Of a stretch of 64,000 bases of DNA, positions 40,976 through 50,727 are shown piece by piece. Location: contig DIEX01000033.1 in the NCBI GenBank assembly GCA_002418835.1, positions 62,001 to 126,000 of the forward strand. The letters run 5' to 3'. A program made the translations under genes and the position numbers. Below the pieces are notes generated by a model. That model was given only the letters and a program-made list of their open reading frames with translations. It made no database searches and was not told the origin of the DNA. Origin of the DNA: Spirochaetia bacterium UBA5763 (lineage in GTDB: Bacteria; Spirochaetota; UBA4802; UBA5550). Each line of letters begins with the position of its first letter. Positions within the stretch are counted from its first letter, which is position 1.

Positions 40976-43150
40976 ATGAATAATACAGAAAAGAATGAAA
41001 ACCGTTTTACCTTCGGCGTTGAAGGAATGACATGCGCTTCCTGTGTGAGAATAGTTGAACGCAGCCTTAAAAAAATGGATGGCGTACATTTTGTATCAAT
41101 AAATCTGGGGACTGAAAAAGGGTATGTCATAACAGAAAGTAATATTACTTTTGATGATATTAAAAAAAAGATAGATTCAACAGGTTACAGAGCTCTCCCT
41201 GACGTCCCTGACACGGAAAAAGTGGAGAAGGACTTCAGAAGTGCCAGAATGAGAATGATTATATCCATTGCTCTGTTTATCCCTGTAACACTGCTGATGA
41301 TGCTGCACATGGGGGGGCTCCATATTCCATGGTTTCCCCCTGTTGAATTTATAGCCGGAGCCATAGCCATCTTCGGTCCCGGACGGGGCATATTCAAAGG
41401 AGCTTATATAGCAGCACGCCATACCCATGCGAATATGGATACCCTTGTTGCAACAGGAGCTCTGGCCTCCTGGATAACCGCTCCGCTTTACATTTCGGGG
41501 ATGGAAATAAGTTCTTTCGGTTCACTCTCTGTTATGCTTGTCTCGATACACCTTACCGGGCGATACATTGAATCAAGGCTGAAGTTTAAAGCCAGCGGTG
41601 AGATACGGGCGCTCCTTGCTATGCGGCCCCGCTCAGCATTTATGATTATTGAAGGAGAGACTGTTGAGGTCCCTGCTGAAAATGTGTCTGAAGGCTCAGT
41701 ACTAATAGTCAGATCCGGGGAGAGGATTCCTCTGGACGGAGTTATTACTGAAGGTGAAGGTTTTATCGATGAATCAATGATTACAGGGGAACCGCGACGC
41801 GTTCACCGGGTTACAGGCCAGGATGTGACAGGGGGCACTGTTCTTGAAAGCGGTTATATCAAGTTTGAGGTAACACGTACCGGAGAAGATACCTTCCTTG
41901 CAAGAATGATTAAACTTGTTGAAGACGCACAGTCCTCTTCTGTTCCTATACAGGGCTTTGCTGACAGGATAACTGGCATCTTTGTTCCCGCCGTATTCAT
42001 CCTTGCGCTTTTATCCGGCGGATCATGGATCATTTTTTATGACGCTCTCCACCCCTACCTCCAGGGTTTATCATTGCACCTTCCATGGATCAATGCGGAT
42101 GCAGGCGCAGTGTCAACAGGAGTTTTTGTTTTTATCGCAGTACTTGTTATAGCCTGCCCCTGCGCCATGGGGCTTGCGACACCCATGGCTCTCATAGCCG
42201 GAAGCGGACTTGCCGCAAAAAACGGCCTTCTAATTAAAAACGGAGAAGCTATGCAGCAGGCTGGTAAAATCGATATTATTTTCCTCGATAAAACAGGGAC
42301 AATTACATCGGGCACCCCACAGGTTGTATTTACCGATTTGAATGAAAAACAGCTTCAGTTAATATCTGCCCTTGAATCTGTATCAATTCACCCTGTTGCT
42401 GATGCAATAAAGCAGTATTGTAAAACTGAAGGTATCAAACCTGACAGTTCCGTTACAGAAATTACTGAACAGGCCGGAGAGGGGATTTCCGGTACAATTA
42501 ACGGAGCTGATATATTTATAGGCCGCCCATCAACTCCTGAAAAATATTCTGAACAGATGTCCAGAGGTGAAACTGTAATTGAATTCAGAGAGAAAGGAGC
42601 TGTGTCAGGATTTATTTCAATTGCCGATCCTGTCAAAAAGGATTCCTGTGAGGCGGTGAAGGGGATAAAAACTCTCGGAATAACGCCTATTATGCTAACC
42701 GGTGACAGTTCAAAAACTGCTGGAGCTGTTGCTGCGATAACCGGAATTGAAAAAATAATAAGCGAAGTACGGCCTGAGCAGAAGCTTTTTGAGATACAGG
42801 AGTATCAGAAGAAAGGAAAAAGCGTGGGGATGGTTGGGGACGGGATAAATGACGCTGCGGCACTCAGAGCCGCTGACCTCGGTATAGCCCTGGGTTCCGG
42901 AACAGATCTCTCCATAGAGAGCGCTGATATAATCATTACATCCGGAAGGCTCACCGCTGTTTCTGATGCAATTAAGATATCGAGGTTGACATACAGGAAG
43001 ATACGGCAGAACCTTTTCTGGGCATTTATCTACAACATTATTTCAATTCCTGCAGCAGTTGCGGGTCTGCTGCATCCTGCAATTGCGGAGATCGCCATGA
43101 TACTAAGCTCAATAAATGTTATAATAAATTCAATGACTATAAGAAAATAA
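40976..43150 (+). CDS. copA: Copper-exporting P1B-type ATPase
   Basis: This 724-residue membrane pump has one N-terminal heavy-metal domain (GMTCASCVRIVERSLKKMDG) and then eight expected membrane helices. The Cu(I) site CPC is in VIACPCAMGLATP (about 391). The actuator motif MITGEP, phosphorylation site DKTGTITSG (about 437), SIHPVADAI (HP locus), and MVGDGINDAAALRAADLGIA (hinge) are intact. It exports Cu(I) from the cytoplasm. copZ follows 12 nt later. A TTGACA lies about 30 nt upstream of the ATG but no matching -10 or CueR/CsoR site was recognised. Confidence 0.96.
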   Translation: MNNTEKNENRFTFGVEGMTCASCVRIVERSLKKMDGVHFVSINLGTEKGYVITESNITFDDIKKKIDSTGYRALPDVPDTEKVEKDFRSARMRMIISIALFIPVTLLMMLHMGGLHIPWFPPVEFIAGAIAIFGPGRGIFKGAYIAARHTHANMDTLVATGALASWITAPLYISGMEISSFGSLSVMLVSIHLTGRYIESRLKFKASGEIRALLAMRPRSAFMIIEGETVEVPAENVSEGSVLIVRSGERIPLDGVITEGEGFIDESMITGEPRRVHRVTGQDVTGGTVLESGYIKFEVTRTGEDTFLARMIKLVEDAQSSSVPIQGFADRITGIFVPAVFILALLSGGSWIIFYDALHPYLQGLSLHLPWINADAGAVSTGVFVFIAVLVIACPCAMGLATPMALIAGSGLAAKNGLLIKNGEAMQQAGKIDIIFLDKTGTITSGTPQVVFTDLNEKQLQLISALESVSIHPVADAIKQYCKTEGIKPDSSVTEITEQAGEGISGTINGADIFIGRPSTPEKYSEQMSRGETVIEFREKGAVSGFISIADPVKKDSCEAVKGIKTLGITPIMLTGDSSKTAGAVAAITGIEKIISEVRPEQKLFEIQEYQKKGKSVGMVGDGINDAAALRAADLGIALGSGTDLSIESADIIITSGRLTAVSDAIKISRLTYRKIRQNLFWAFIYNIISIPAAVAGLLHPAIAEIAMILSSINVIINSMTIRK

Positions 43151-43162
43151 AGGGAGGAAAAT

Positions 43163-43366
43163 ATGAAATATACTTTCAGCGTACCGGACATGTCGTGTAA
43201 CCATTGCAAAATGAGGATTGAAAAGGCTATGAATGATTCAGGGAAGGTCAGCAGCCTGAATATAGACCTTGCATCAAAAAAAGTCAACCTTGAATCTGCG
43301 CTGTCAGAATCCGAGCTGATTAAGCTTTTCGATGAGGCAGGATATGATGCTGAGGCCTCAAGCTGA
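43163..43366 (+). CDS. copZ: Copper chaperone CopZ (HMA domain)
   Basis: This 67-residue protein is a single heavy-metal-associated domain with the metal site MSCNHC in VPDMSCNHCKMRIEKAM. It carries Cu(I) in the cytoplasm and hands it to CopA. AGGGAGG precedes the ATG and only 12 nt separate it from copA, so the pair is one operon. Length and the beta-alpha-beta pattern are normal. Confidence 0.94.
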   Translation: MKYTFSVPDMSCNHCKMRIEKAMNDSGKVSSLNIDLASKKVNLESALSESELIKLFDEAGYDAEASS

Positions 43367-43389
43367 AAAAACCTGTGCAGTAAGAAGAA

Positions 43390-43656
43390 CTATTTTTTAA
43401 CCTCAGTCACTGCGGGTGATTGTTTCAGATGCCTTACATTTTCTTTTTTACTTGAAGCGGTTACAAATAGGAGTATAAGTATTGTTACTATCATTACTCC
43501 TGTACCTATTATGAGAATAAAATATATATCGCTGATAGGCTTGGACTTTTTCTTACCATATTTATCCTCATAATAAAGGTTACCGCAGCTTGCACATATA
43601 TAATAATTATATGTGGATTTTTGAAAATCCCTGCTGCCACAGTTTTTACACTGCAT
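43390..43656 (-). CDS. Small zinc-ribbon membrane protein, unknown function
   Basis: This 88-residue protein has an N-terminal zinc ribbon (CKNCGSRDF and YYICASCGNLYYED, two CxxC knuckles). A single membrane helix (IYFILIIGTGVMIVTILILLFV, about 43-64) and a short basic tail follow. The ribbon is probably cytoplasmic. It is convergent with copZ, 23 nt away. A/T-rich DNA of about 270 nt without a recognisable element lies upstream, up to the receiver gene. Function unknown. Confidence 0.75.
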   Translation of the reverse strand: MQCKNCGSRDFQKSTYNYYICASCGNLYYEDKYGKKKSKPISDIYFILIIGTGVMIVTILILLFVTASSKKENVRHLKQSPAVTEVKK

Positions 43657-43927
43657 ATATTCCTCCAGACACTTAAGAAATGAATGTTAAACCGGCTTTT
43701 TTTATATTCCCCGTTAGTTATCATTTATGAATGATTTCATCAATCTATCATTTCACGATACGTTATATTTTTTTATTAACGGGATTGTATCGCCAACTTT
43801 GCATATTAATCTCAGGATCGCAAGAACTATATTATATCATAAATAAAGGATTAATTATAAAATTCTGTATTGAAAGATTTCCCCTTTATCAATATCTTGT
43901 ATTTAAACTCATAAAAGGGGTGTAAAT

Positions 43928-44290
43928 ATGCCGCAGATTATTCTGCTTATTGATGATGAAGAGATAATAAGAATGACATCAGGTGAAATACTGAATGAAC
44001 TCGGTTATGATGTCCTGTGCGCGGCAAGCGGTGATGAAGGAATGTTCATCCTGAAAGAGAAGAATAATTCGATATCCCTTGTTATTCTTGATATGTCGAT
44101 GCCCGGTAAATCGGGTCTTGAAATTTACAGGGAAATCAAAGAGTTTATGCCCTCCATGAGAGTCCTTCTTACCTCCGGATATAAAGAAGAGGAAAATGTT
44201 GAACAGATGCTTGAGAAGGCAAATGACGGGTTCATTCAGAAACCTTATACAATCGACGAATTAAACAACAGGCTCTCTTCTATGATTTAA
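43928..44290 (+). CDS. Single-domain response regulator (CheY-like)
   Basis: This 120-residue receiver domain has no output domain. Phosphoacceptor Asp in LVILDMSMPG (about 54), acidic pair in LLIDDEE, Thr/Ser in LLTSGYKE and Lys in FIQKPYT are in place. It resembles the receiver domains at the ends of the hybrid kinases in this window, so it may take part in a phosphorelay with one of them. AAAGGGG precedes the ATG. It is convergent with the diguanylate cyclase gene (7 nt between stops). Confidence 0.9.
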   Translation: MPQIILLIDDEEIIRMTSGEILNELGYDVLCAASGDEGMFILKEKNNSISLVILDMSMPGKSGLEIYREIKEFMPSMRVLLTSGYKEEENVEQMLEKANDGFIQKPYTIDELNNRLSSMI

Positions 44291-44297
44291 CCGCATT

Positions 44298-45530
44298 TTA
44301 CATTGCAATTACAATTCTGTTTTTCCCCTCATCTTTAGCCCTGCTAAGGGCTGAATCTGCGTCATAAATCAGGGTAGTCGGGGAATAAGCGTCTTCCGGC
44401 GTAAGGACAGATATACCGATACTTACTGTAACCTTGAAATCAAACCCGCTTATTTCGCATTCTGAGACCTTATGCCTCAATTTTTCAGCCATTGCAGAGG
44501 ATCCTTCCCTTGTGGTGGAAGGGAGTATTATCGTGAACTCTTCACCGCCATAACGTGCAGGTGTATCGGTCTCCCGGCAGCTTTTTTTGATAAAGCCGGC
44601 CACTTCGCGAAGAATAGTATCACCTGCCTGATGGCCATAGCGGTCATTATATGATTTAAAATTGTCGATATCCGTTATTATTAAAGATAGCGTCTGCCCG
44701 TACCTTCTGGTCCTTTCGAATTCTTCATCAAGTTTTCTGAAAAAATAACGCCTGTTATAAAGACCTGTTAGTTCATCTGTTACAGCAAGTCTTTCAATTT
44801 CTTTATTTGAATCGTCTATACTTTGCTTAAGCTTTTTTACAGAGACCATGAAAACACCCGCTGTTATCATAAGAGAAAGGATGCCGAGTATGATAATCAA
44901 AGATTTAGTGTATGATAAGTTTTTTTCTAATGCAGTAATATCGAAGGTTACGCTGATCCCCCCTCTTATTTCACCGGGTTTATAACCCTGAACACCGTGA
45001 CACTTCATACATTCTTCAGTTACCGGGAGCGGAGCCATATACCTGTATTCAGTTTTATCACCCCTCTTCATTTTCTGAAAAGACTCTTCAGTTCCATGAT
45101 CAAACGAAACAAGGGCCATTGTTTCAAATTCATCCGGGGTGTTTGCAGGATTTATCGGTTTAAGGCTTCTCAATTTATATGAAAAGAGCCCTTCGGTTTC
45201 AGTGAGCTGAGATATCTCAATTGTCATCACAGAGGGATTCTTTAAGGTATATATTTTCCCGTCAGCGCTCCTCAAATCAGGCTCGATCACAAACCGGTTC
45301 GGTTCCATCCCCTTCTTTTTAAGCACATAAACTCCATTATGAACTGCATTCCATTTCCTTGTTATTAAAACACTGTAAAAATAAGATCTTGCCCTTGTCC
45401 GGATCTCTTCATTAATATGTTTTTCAGTAATAAAAAAAAGAGAGCCTATACCGGATATGCATAACACCACTATAACAATGCTGAGGTTAACGGTAAAATG
45501 GAACCATATTTTTTTGCTTTTCTTTTCCAC
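44298..45530 (-). CDS. Diguanylate cyclase with Tll0287-like (DUF3365) haem-type sensor
   Basis: This 410-residue inner-membrane protein starts with GTG. An N-terminal helix (about 8-30) leads to a periplasmic domain of the Tll0287-like type. That domain contains ECMKCHGVQGY (about 173-183), a CxxCH motif for covalent haem. A second helix (SLIIILGILSLMITAGVFMV, about 208-228) joins to the GGDEF domain (about 250-408) with the active site RYGGEEF. The inhibitory site RxxD is kept five residues upstream (RETD). It should make c-di-GMP in response to redox state or a gas. A PilZ protein is encoded at 53018. Confidence 0.88.
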   Translation of the reverse strand: MEKKSKKIWFHFTVNLSIVIVVLCISGIGSLFFITEKHINEEIRTRARSYFYSVLITRKWNAVHNGVYVLKKKGMEPNRFVIEPDLRSADGKIYTLKNPSVMTIEISQLTETEGLFSYKLRSLKPINPANTPDEFETMALVSFDHGTEESFQKMKRGDKTEYRYMAPLPVTEECMKCHGVQGYKPGEIRGGISVTFDITALEKNLSYTKSLIIILGILSLMITAGVFMVSVKKLKQSIDDSNKEIERLAVTDELTGLYNRRYFFRKLDEEFERTRRYGQTLSLIITDIDNFKSYNDRYGHQAGDTILREVAGFIKKSCRETDTPARYGGEEFTIILPSTTREGSSAMAEKLRHKVSECEISGFDFKVTVSIGISVLTPEDAYSPTTLIYDADSALSRAKDEGKNRIVIAM

Positions 45531-45562
45531 AAATCTGCTCTGTTTATACTATTTTTTAACAC

Positions 45563-45643
45563 TATAGCAATTAACGATTGAAATAGATAGCTTCTCTCAT
45601 TTCAAAGAAACTAAAGGATCTGAATAATTCGTTAACTGCTATA
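45563..45643. repeat. Spaced inverted repeat between the two signalling genes
   Basis: TATAGCAATTAACGA (45563-45577) and TCGTTAACTGCTATA (45629-45643) are complementary at 14 of 15 positions, separated by 51 nt. They lie in the gap between the diguanylate cyclase start and the 3' end of the hybrid kinase gene. A looped regulatory site or a remnant of a small repeat are possible explanations. Confidence 0.5.
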
Positions 45644-45712
45644 ATATAACTTTCCTGAAAATAAAACTTTTTGTGAAAAATCCCCGGTAAAATGATTAAC
45701 CTGAAATTACAG

Positions 45713-48610
45713 TTATTCTTTCTTTATACCGTCAAGGACCCTGCGGATAGCTTCGGCAAGATCTTCTGTCATTACTGGCTTGGAGAGAAATTCAGAGACT
45801 CCAAGATCCTTTGCTTTCATTGGATCAGCTATCTCGCTATATCCCGTGCAGAGTATTACAGGCATTTCCGGCCTTATTTTTTTTATTTCCCTGGTGAGCT
45901 CAAGGCCGCTCATACCGGGCATAACCTGATCTGTTATAACAAGATCAAAATCATCCGGGGCAGAATTGAATATTTCAAGCGCTTCATCCCCTCCGGAAGC
46001 AGTCTTAATTGTATATCCAAGCTTCTGGAAAAGAAGGCGGATCATTTCAGCTATTACATGTTCATCATCAACAATAAGAAGACGCTCACTACCGCCCGGG
46101 ATCTCGGCATCCGCATTGTCAGCAGGAGTCTGCACTTCCGTACCACTATATGCCGGCAGATAGACAGAGAACTTTGTGCCTCTCCCCTCTTCACTCTCTG
46201 CAGTTATGAAACCTCCATGGTCCAGAATTATGCCCCGCGCTACAGAGAGCCCCAGTCCTGTACCGATTCCTGGTGCTTTTGTCGTAAAAAAAGGATCGAA
46301 TATTCTCTCAAGTATATCCCGATTCATACCAGTGCCAGTATCTGATACTGTAATTACAACATATTCTCCAGGTGTGACTTTATGCAGCGCTGCAAGAGCT
46401 GAATCAACACCGGCATTACTCACTGAAACCGCAATTTCTCCTCCAGTGTCTTTCATCGCATAATGCGCGTTTGTACACAGGTTAAGTACAACCTGGTGAA
46501 TCTGTGTCTGATCGCATAATACAAGGCTTTCTCTGGAATTACATATGAAAGCAATTTTGACAGCGGGGGATATACCTACTTTTACAAGCCCCAGGGCATC
46601 CTCAATTATCGGGACAATCCTGCCGGGGGTTCTGACATTATCACCGTTTCTGCTTAGTGTAAGTATCTGCCTCACCAGATCTTTAGCCCTTACTGACGCG
46701 CTCTTTACTTGCAAAAGGCTCTCTTCAATATTTTCGCCATCTTTGACACCCGATATGGCAAGATCCGTGTAGCCCAGTATTGCCGTAAGTATATTGTTAA
46801 AATCATGAGCAATGCCTCCTGCGAGTGTCCCCACTGCCTCCAGCTTCTGAGCCTGCCATAGCTGATTCTGAATTTTTTCATGTTCGGACTGCGTTTTAAA
46901 TTTTTCATCATTATCAATGGCAATTCCAATCATCGAGGTAATCCCGCCTGTTTCAGATTTCAGTGCCGAAGTCGAAACATCCGCCCACCATTCAGACCCG
47001 TCCTTGCGGATATATCTTTTATCATACCTGTATGTGTCTATTCTGCCGGCTATAAGCTGATTAAAAAGATCTCTCCCTTTTGAATAATCATCGGGATGTG
47101 TAAGCGTTTGAAAGGATTTCCCAAGAATTTCCTCCTCGGTATAACCCAGCATATTAAGAGCATAATCGTTTACCCTGGTAATATTACCATTAAGATCAAA
47201 TAGCGAAATACCAATCGGAGCAAACCTGAAAATACCGGAAAGGCGCTGCTCGCTGTCCCATAACAACCGGTTCGAATTCTGCAGCTCCTCCATTATTGCA
47301 TGCATCTCCCCGTTAGCTGCTTCAAGTTCCTCCATTGCCGCATAAAGCTCCTGATTTGTTGCATCAAGTTCTTCATTGTTTCGTGCAAGTTTTACATTCT
47401 GTTCTTTCAAAGTACGTTCCGATTCAGCCTGTCTAATCCTTAACCTGTTTATTCTGTCCGCCATACCGAGAGAGAAGGTGACAGCGCATATCGACGCCCC
47501 TATATGCATACCCATATGCATAATATAGCTGTCGTTTATCAAACCGTATGAAGTGAGTGAATTCGCAAGACTGAACCCCAGAAGCAGAAAGAATGAGAGA
47601 AAAAAATAAACTGCACTCCTTGAACCTTTTACAGCCATGTATATAGATAGTAATATAAGAGTCACTGCAATTAACTGAAGGAGAGGCAGTGACCATAATA
47701 ATGTATTTTTTGAGGGGAAAAACAGTTTAACAATAACCATAGGGATTGTCGCTGCTGCAAGGAAACGGAGAAAGCGTGTACCTGCCGGGAGTAACTCGGC
47801 TGAACCTGTAAACCGGATAAAAAATAAAATAACCCAGAAGCTCTGTAATATAAGCATCGCAGTAAAAACGAAATCATCCCATGCCGGATATCCGCCCCAG
47901 AGATACATGAAACCTGTGCCGTCAAACGCAAGAAGGAATAAAAGGAATGTAAATAGAAATCCGCAGTAGTATAAAAAAACGCGCTCCCTGATGAAAAAGA
48001 AAAGTATCAGGTTATAAATCAGAAAAGCAACCAGTATTCCATAAAAAGGCTCAACGATAGAACCTCTTTTAAAATATGTTTCACGATCCATGAATTTAAA
48101 ATCCAGAATAATTCTGTATGGACTTTTCAGCCTCAGGTAAATATCAGGGTTTTCCCCCTTCACCATTACAGGGAAAGCAAAATTACGATCAGGCACAGGC
48201 CTTGAATTGAATCCATGCTCCCGCCCTGATTTATAAGATATAAATCCTTCGGCAGAGCTTAAATACGCATCAACAGTATTGGTCCAGGATTGTTCGTACA
48301 CAAGTACATATTCACCTGCGGGAAGAGAGCTGTCTTCAACAGACAGCTTTAACCACCACGATGAAGATGAAAAACCGAGGTTATGATTATTCTCCCGGAA
48401 TTCTTTAAAAGTATATTTACCTGAAAGAATATCTTCAAATGTAATGCTGCTGTTTTTGTCCTCAATAATTGAAACACGCAGAGGTAGTAATTTATCTCCA
48501 TTACTGTACCGATCACCGCAGCATGAAAAAGAGAGCAGTGCCATGATAAAAGTTATGCCTATTATAAAATGGCGTTTAACCATTTTTTTTGGAAAAACAG
48601 AGATTTTCAT
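45713..48610 (-). CDS. Hybrid histidine kinase with 7TMR-DISM sensor
   Basis: This 965-residue protein carries a signal peptide with a possible lipobox (LLSFSCCG), a periplasmic 7TMR-DISM extracellular domain (about 45-180) and seven membrane helices (about 190-390). A coiled-coil of repeated LE-LxAAMEELEA units (about 395-450) leads to a PAS domain (HPDDYSKG, IRKDGSEWWADVS). HisKA has His in GGIAHDFNNILTAI; the HATPase has GTGMNRD and GIGTGLGLSVARG; the C-terminal receiver has Asp in LVITDQVMPG. DISM domains often bind carbohydrates. No clear ribosome-binding site precedes either candidate ATG. The partner regulator is unknown. Confidence 0.92.
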   Translation of the reverse strand: MKISVFPKKMVKRHFIIGITFIMALLSFSCCGDRYSNGDKLLPLRVSIIEDKNSSITFEDILSGKYTFKEFRENNHNLGFSSSSWWLKLSVEDSSLPAGEYVLVYEQSWTNTVDAYLSSAEGFISYKSGREHGFNSRPVPDRNFAFPVMVKGENPDIYLRLKSPYRIILDFKFMDRETYFKRGSIVEPFYGILVAFLIYNLILFFFIRERVFLYYCGFLFTFLLFLLAFDGTGFMYLWGGYPAWDDFVFTAMLILQSFWVILFFIRFTGSAELLPAGTRFLRFLAAATIPMVIVKLFFPSKNTLLWSLPLLQLIAVTLILLSIYMAVKGSRSAVYFFLSFFLLLGFSLANSLTSYGLINDSYIMHMGMHIGASICAVTFSLGMADRINRLRIRQAESERTLKEQNVKLARNNEELDATNQELYAAMEELEAANGEMHAIMEELQNSNRLLWDSEQRLSGIFRFAPIGISLFDLNGNITRVNDYALNMLGYTEEEILGKSFQTLTHPDDYSKGRDLFNQLIAGRIDTYRYDKRYIRKDGSEWWADVSTSALKSETGGITSMIGIAIDNDEKFKTQSEHEKIQNQLWQAQKLEAVGTLAGGIAHDFNNILTAILGYTDLAISGVKDGENIEESLLQVKSASVRAKDLVRQILTLSRNGDNVRTPGRIVPIIEDALGLVKVGISPAVKIAFICNSRESLVLCDQTQIHQVVLNLCTNAHYAMKDTGGEIAVSVSNAGVDSALAALHKVTPGEYVVITVSDTGTGMNRDILERIFDPFFTTKAPGIGTGLGLSVARGIILDHGGFITAESEEGRGTKFSVYLPAYSGTEVQTPADNADAEIPGGSERLLIVDDEHVIAEMIRLLFQKLGYTIKTASGGDEALEIFNSAPDDFDLVITDQVMPGMSGLELTREIKKIRPEMPVILCTGYSEIADPMKAKDLGVSEFLSKPVMTEDLAEAIRRVLDGIKKE

Positions 48611-48850
48611 ATATTAAATATAATAAATAAAAAGACTTAAATCAAAATCTTTATTTAAAACATGGATATTTAAATATTGCTTAAAAATTGTACCCCTTTT
48701 AATAAAAGGGTGAGTGTAGCAACTGTATTGAAAAGAATAGTTTTAACAGATAAAATCGATATCAGCCATAGAAGACTGCCACAGCATTTCATACCGCGCA
48801 GTGACAAAAACTGGCAAAACAAAAGTATTTGCTATAAACCTGAAAACAGA

Positions 48851-48877
48851 AAAGGGAGCTTACCAGGCTCCCTTTTT
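48851..48877 (-). terminator. Terminator for the glycosyltransferase gene
   Basis: On the minus strand AAAAGGGAGC-ctggtaa-GCTCCCTTTTCTG: a 9-10 bp stem with T-rich flank, 20 nt after the glycosyltransferase stop. The 287-nt gap 48611-48897 also holds a small hairpin CCCTTTT-aat-AAAAGGG (48694-48710) and no gene I can support. Confidence 0.88.
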
Positions 48878-48897
48878 ATTCTCAGTATTAAGATCTG

Positions 48898-50418
48898 TTA
48901 TTTTCTTCTTCTGACAAAAACTGACAGTGGGGCCTGTGCAATACTCAGAATTGATGTGTAGAAGAAACCAATTTGAAAAAGAAGAATTAAGGGAAGTGAA
49001 AAATAAAGGTCATTTTCATAAGTAAAGTAAACTGCATATGTCATATAAACTGCAAGCGCAAGCTCGATAAGAGACACCGCATCTATTTTTCTGGTTCTGT
49101 ATACATTTCCAAAGACATTCTTCATTCTGTTTTTCATAGAATGTTTTACATCATCAGATACATTATACTTCGGAGTTCTGTTAAAGGGACTATCTTTTTT
49201 TATAACAGCCTCTAATACAGCTTTGCTGTTGTTGATGCAGAGGCCGATACCTATGGCTACAACAAATGGAAGATACATCAGAGGTTTTGCTGTTGACCTG
49301 TTTTTAACACTGAGGGTCTCTTTAATAACAACGTATTCTGTGTAGAAATAAAAAAGGAAAACTGAAAGCGTTGCGCAAATGAATATCGGTAGATCGAGAT
49401 AAAAAAGTTTCTTGTAGCCGTTATTAAACCTGATAATAAGAACTATCGGCATAAAAAGTGTAAGAAGCGTCATGAGCGCATAAGCAAAGTTAGCGCCTAT
49501 ATGGAAAAAAGCTTCAAGCTTAATCTTTGGTGACACATCAGCTTTTAAAATTTTCCCTTTAAGTTTAAGAAATGTCTGGATTGAACCTTTCGCCCACCTG
49601 AACTGCTGCGATTTAAATGCCGTCATCTCGATAGGAAGCTCCGCAGGCACAGTGAGATCCGGGAGATATATAAACTGCCAGCCCTTTAACTGCGCCCTGT
49701 AGCTGAGGTCAAGATCCTCTGTGAGGGTGTCATGCTGCCAGCCCCCTGCATCAATAATAGTTTTCTTTCTCCAGATGCCCGCGGTTCCGTTGAAGTTAAA
49801 AAATCTTCCTGAACGGTTCCTTGCTGTATGCTCAATCATAAAATGTCCGTCAAGGAGAATGCTCTGGCACTCTGTAAGGAGAGAATATCTCCTGTTCACA
49901 TGATCCCATCTTGCCTGGAGCATACCAATATTTTCATCTGTGAAATAATGAACTGTTCTTTCAAGAAAATCTTCCGGGGGGAGAAAATCCGCATCGAATA
50001 CTGCTATGAACTCACCGTCAGTCATATTAAGCCCGTTCTCAAGGGCACCGGCCTTAAAACCTGTCCGGTCTGTCCTGTGAATATAGTTTATATTAAATCC
50101 CTCTTTTCTCTTCTCTTCACATTTCTTTTTTGCGATCTCTACGGTATCATCAGTAGAATCATCAAGGACCTGTATCTCCATAAGGTCTTTGGGGTACCTT
50201 ATCCTTGAAACATAATCGATAAGCCTTTCAACAACATATTTTTCATTAAAAACCGGAAGCTGAATTGTCACTTTCGGTAAAAAATCAAAATTTGAAAGAG
50301 GAACGATTTTATCATGGCGGTGTTTTTTAAAAAGATAGATTGTGTAATACCTGTTTGCTCCATAGATGGAAAGAAGAAACAGAATGACCAGATAAAACAC
50401 TATAATGTATGTTTCCAT
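48898..50418 (-). CDS. Processive family-2 glycosyltransferase (cellulose-synthase-like)
   Basis: This 506-residue membrane enzyme has an N-terminal helix and a GT2 catalytic domain (about 48-285). The domain contains VTIQLPVFNEKYVVERL, LDDSTDDT (first Asp), FDADFLPP (DxD), TEDLDLSYR (catalytic Asp) and QQFRWAKGS (QxxRW). Three to five helices follow, then two more at the C terminus. This layout matches CslA/mannan-synthase-like and beta-glucan synthases. The enzyme should polymerise a beta-linked polysaccharide and export it through its own channel. No PilZ domain is fused. The product is unknown. It is transcribed alone. Confidence 0.9.
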   Translation of the reverse strand: METYIIVFYLVILFLLSIYGANRYYTIYLFKKHRHDKIVPLSNFDFLPKVTIQLPVFNEKYVVERLIDYVSRIRYPKDLMEIQVLDDSTDDTVEIAKKKCEEKRKEGFNINYIHRTDRTGFKAGALENGLNMTDGEFIAVFDADFLPPEDFLERTVHYFTDENIGMLQARWDHVNRRYSLLTECQSILLDGHFMIEHTARNRSGRFFNFNGTAGIWRKKTIIDAGGWQHDTLTEDLDLSYRAQLKGWQFIYLPDLTVPAELPIEMTAFKSQQFRWAKGSIQTFLKLKGKILKADVSPKIKLEAFFHIGANFAYALMTLLTLFMPIVLIIRFNNGYKKLFYLDLPIFICATLSVFLFYFYTEYVVIKETLSVKNRSTAKPLMYLPFVVAIGIGLCINNSKAVLEAVIKKDSPFNRTPKYNVSDDVKHSMKNRMKNVFGNVYRTRKIDAVSLIELALAVYMTYAVYFTYENDLYFSLPLILLFQIGFFYTSILSIAQAPLSVFVRRRK

Positions 50419-50727
50419 AATTTTTATAATCCCTTATATTTAAGCGATATCATATACCATTTATACAGATTTAATACTATAGTTTAAATGATGAATAAAG
50501 CCTGATTTTATAAGCTTAGGCGTCAAGCATTTATTTTCCCGTGCAGTATCATAAACCGTATTTAAAAAATCAACAATTACATAAAAAAATGTTACACAGG
50601 AATAGTTAAAAAACTGCCGAAACAATAAAAAATTTCAACCAAAAAATATAGTCATAAATAAATATGTATACAGTTACAAACTGATAGTTTAGTCGTTATA
50701 ATAACCGGATTGAAGTATATTAAACTT
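50419..50727. other. A/T-rich divergent intergenic stretch
   Basis: About 310 nt between the divergent glycosyltransferase and esterase genes. It should hold both promoters, but no pair of boxes stands out. A weak stem GCCT...AGGC (near 50500-50522) was seen. No open frame or long repeat. Confidence 0.5.

Noticed and set aside
45692..46345. Open frame of 217 codons on the plus strand
   Set aside because: It is antisense to the receiver end of the hybrid kinase, has shadow-like composition and no ribosome-binding site.
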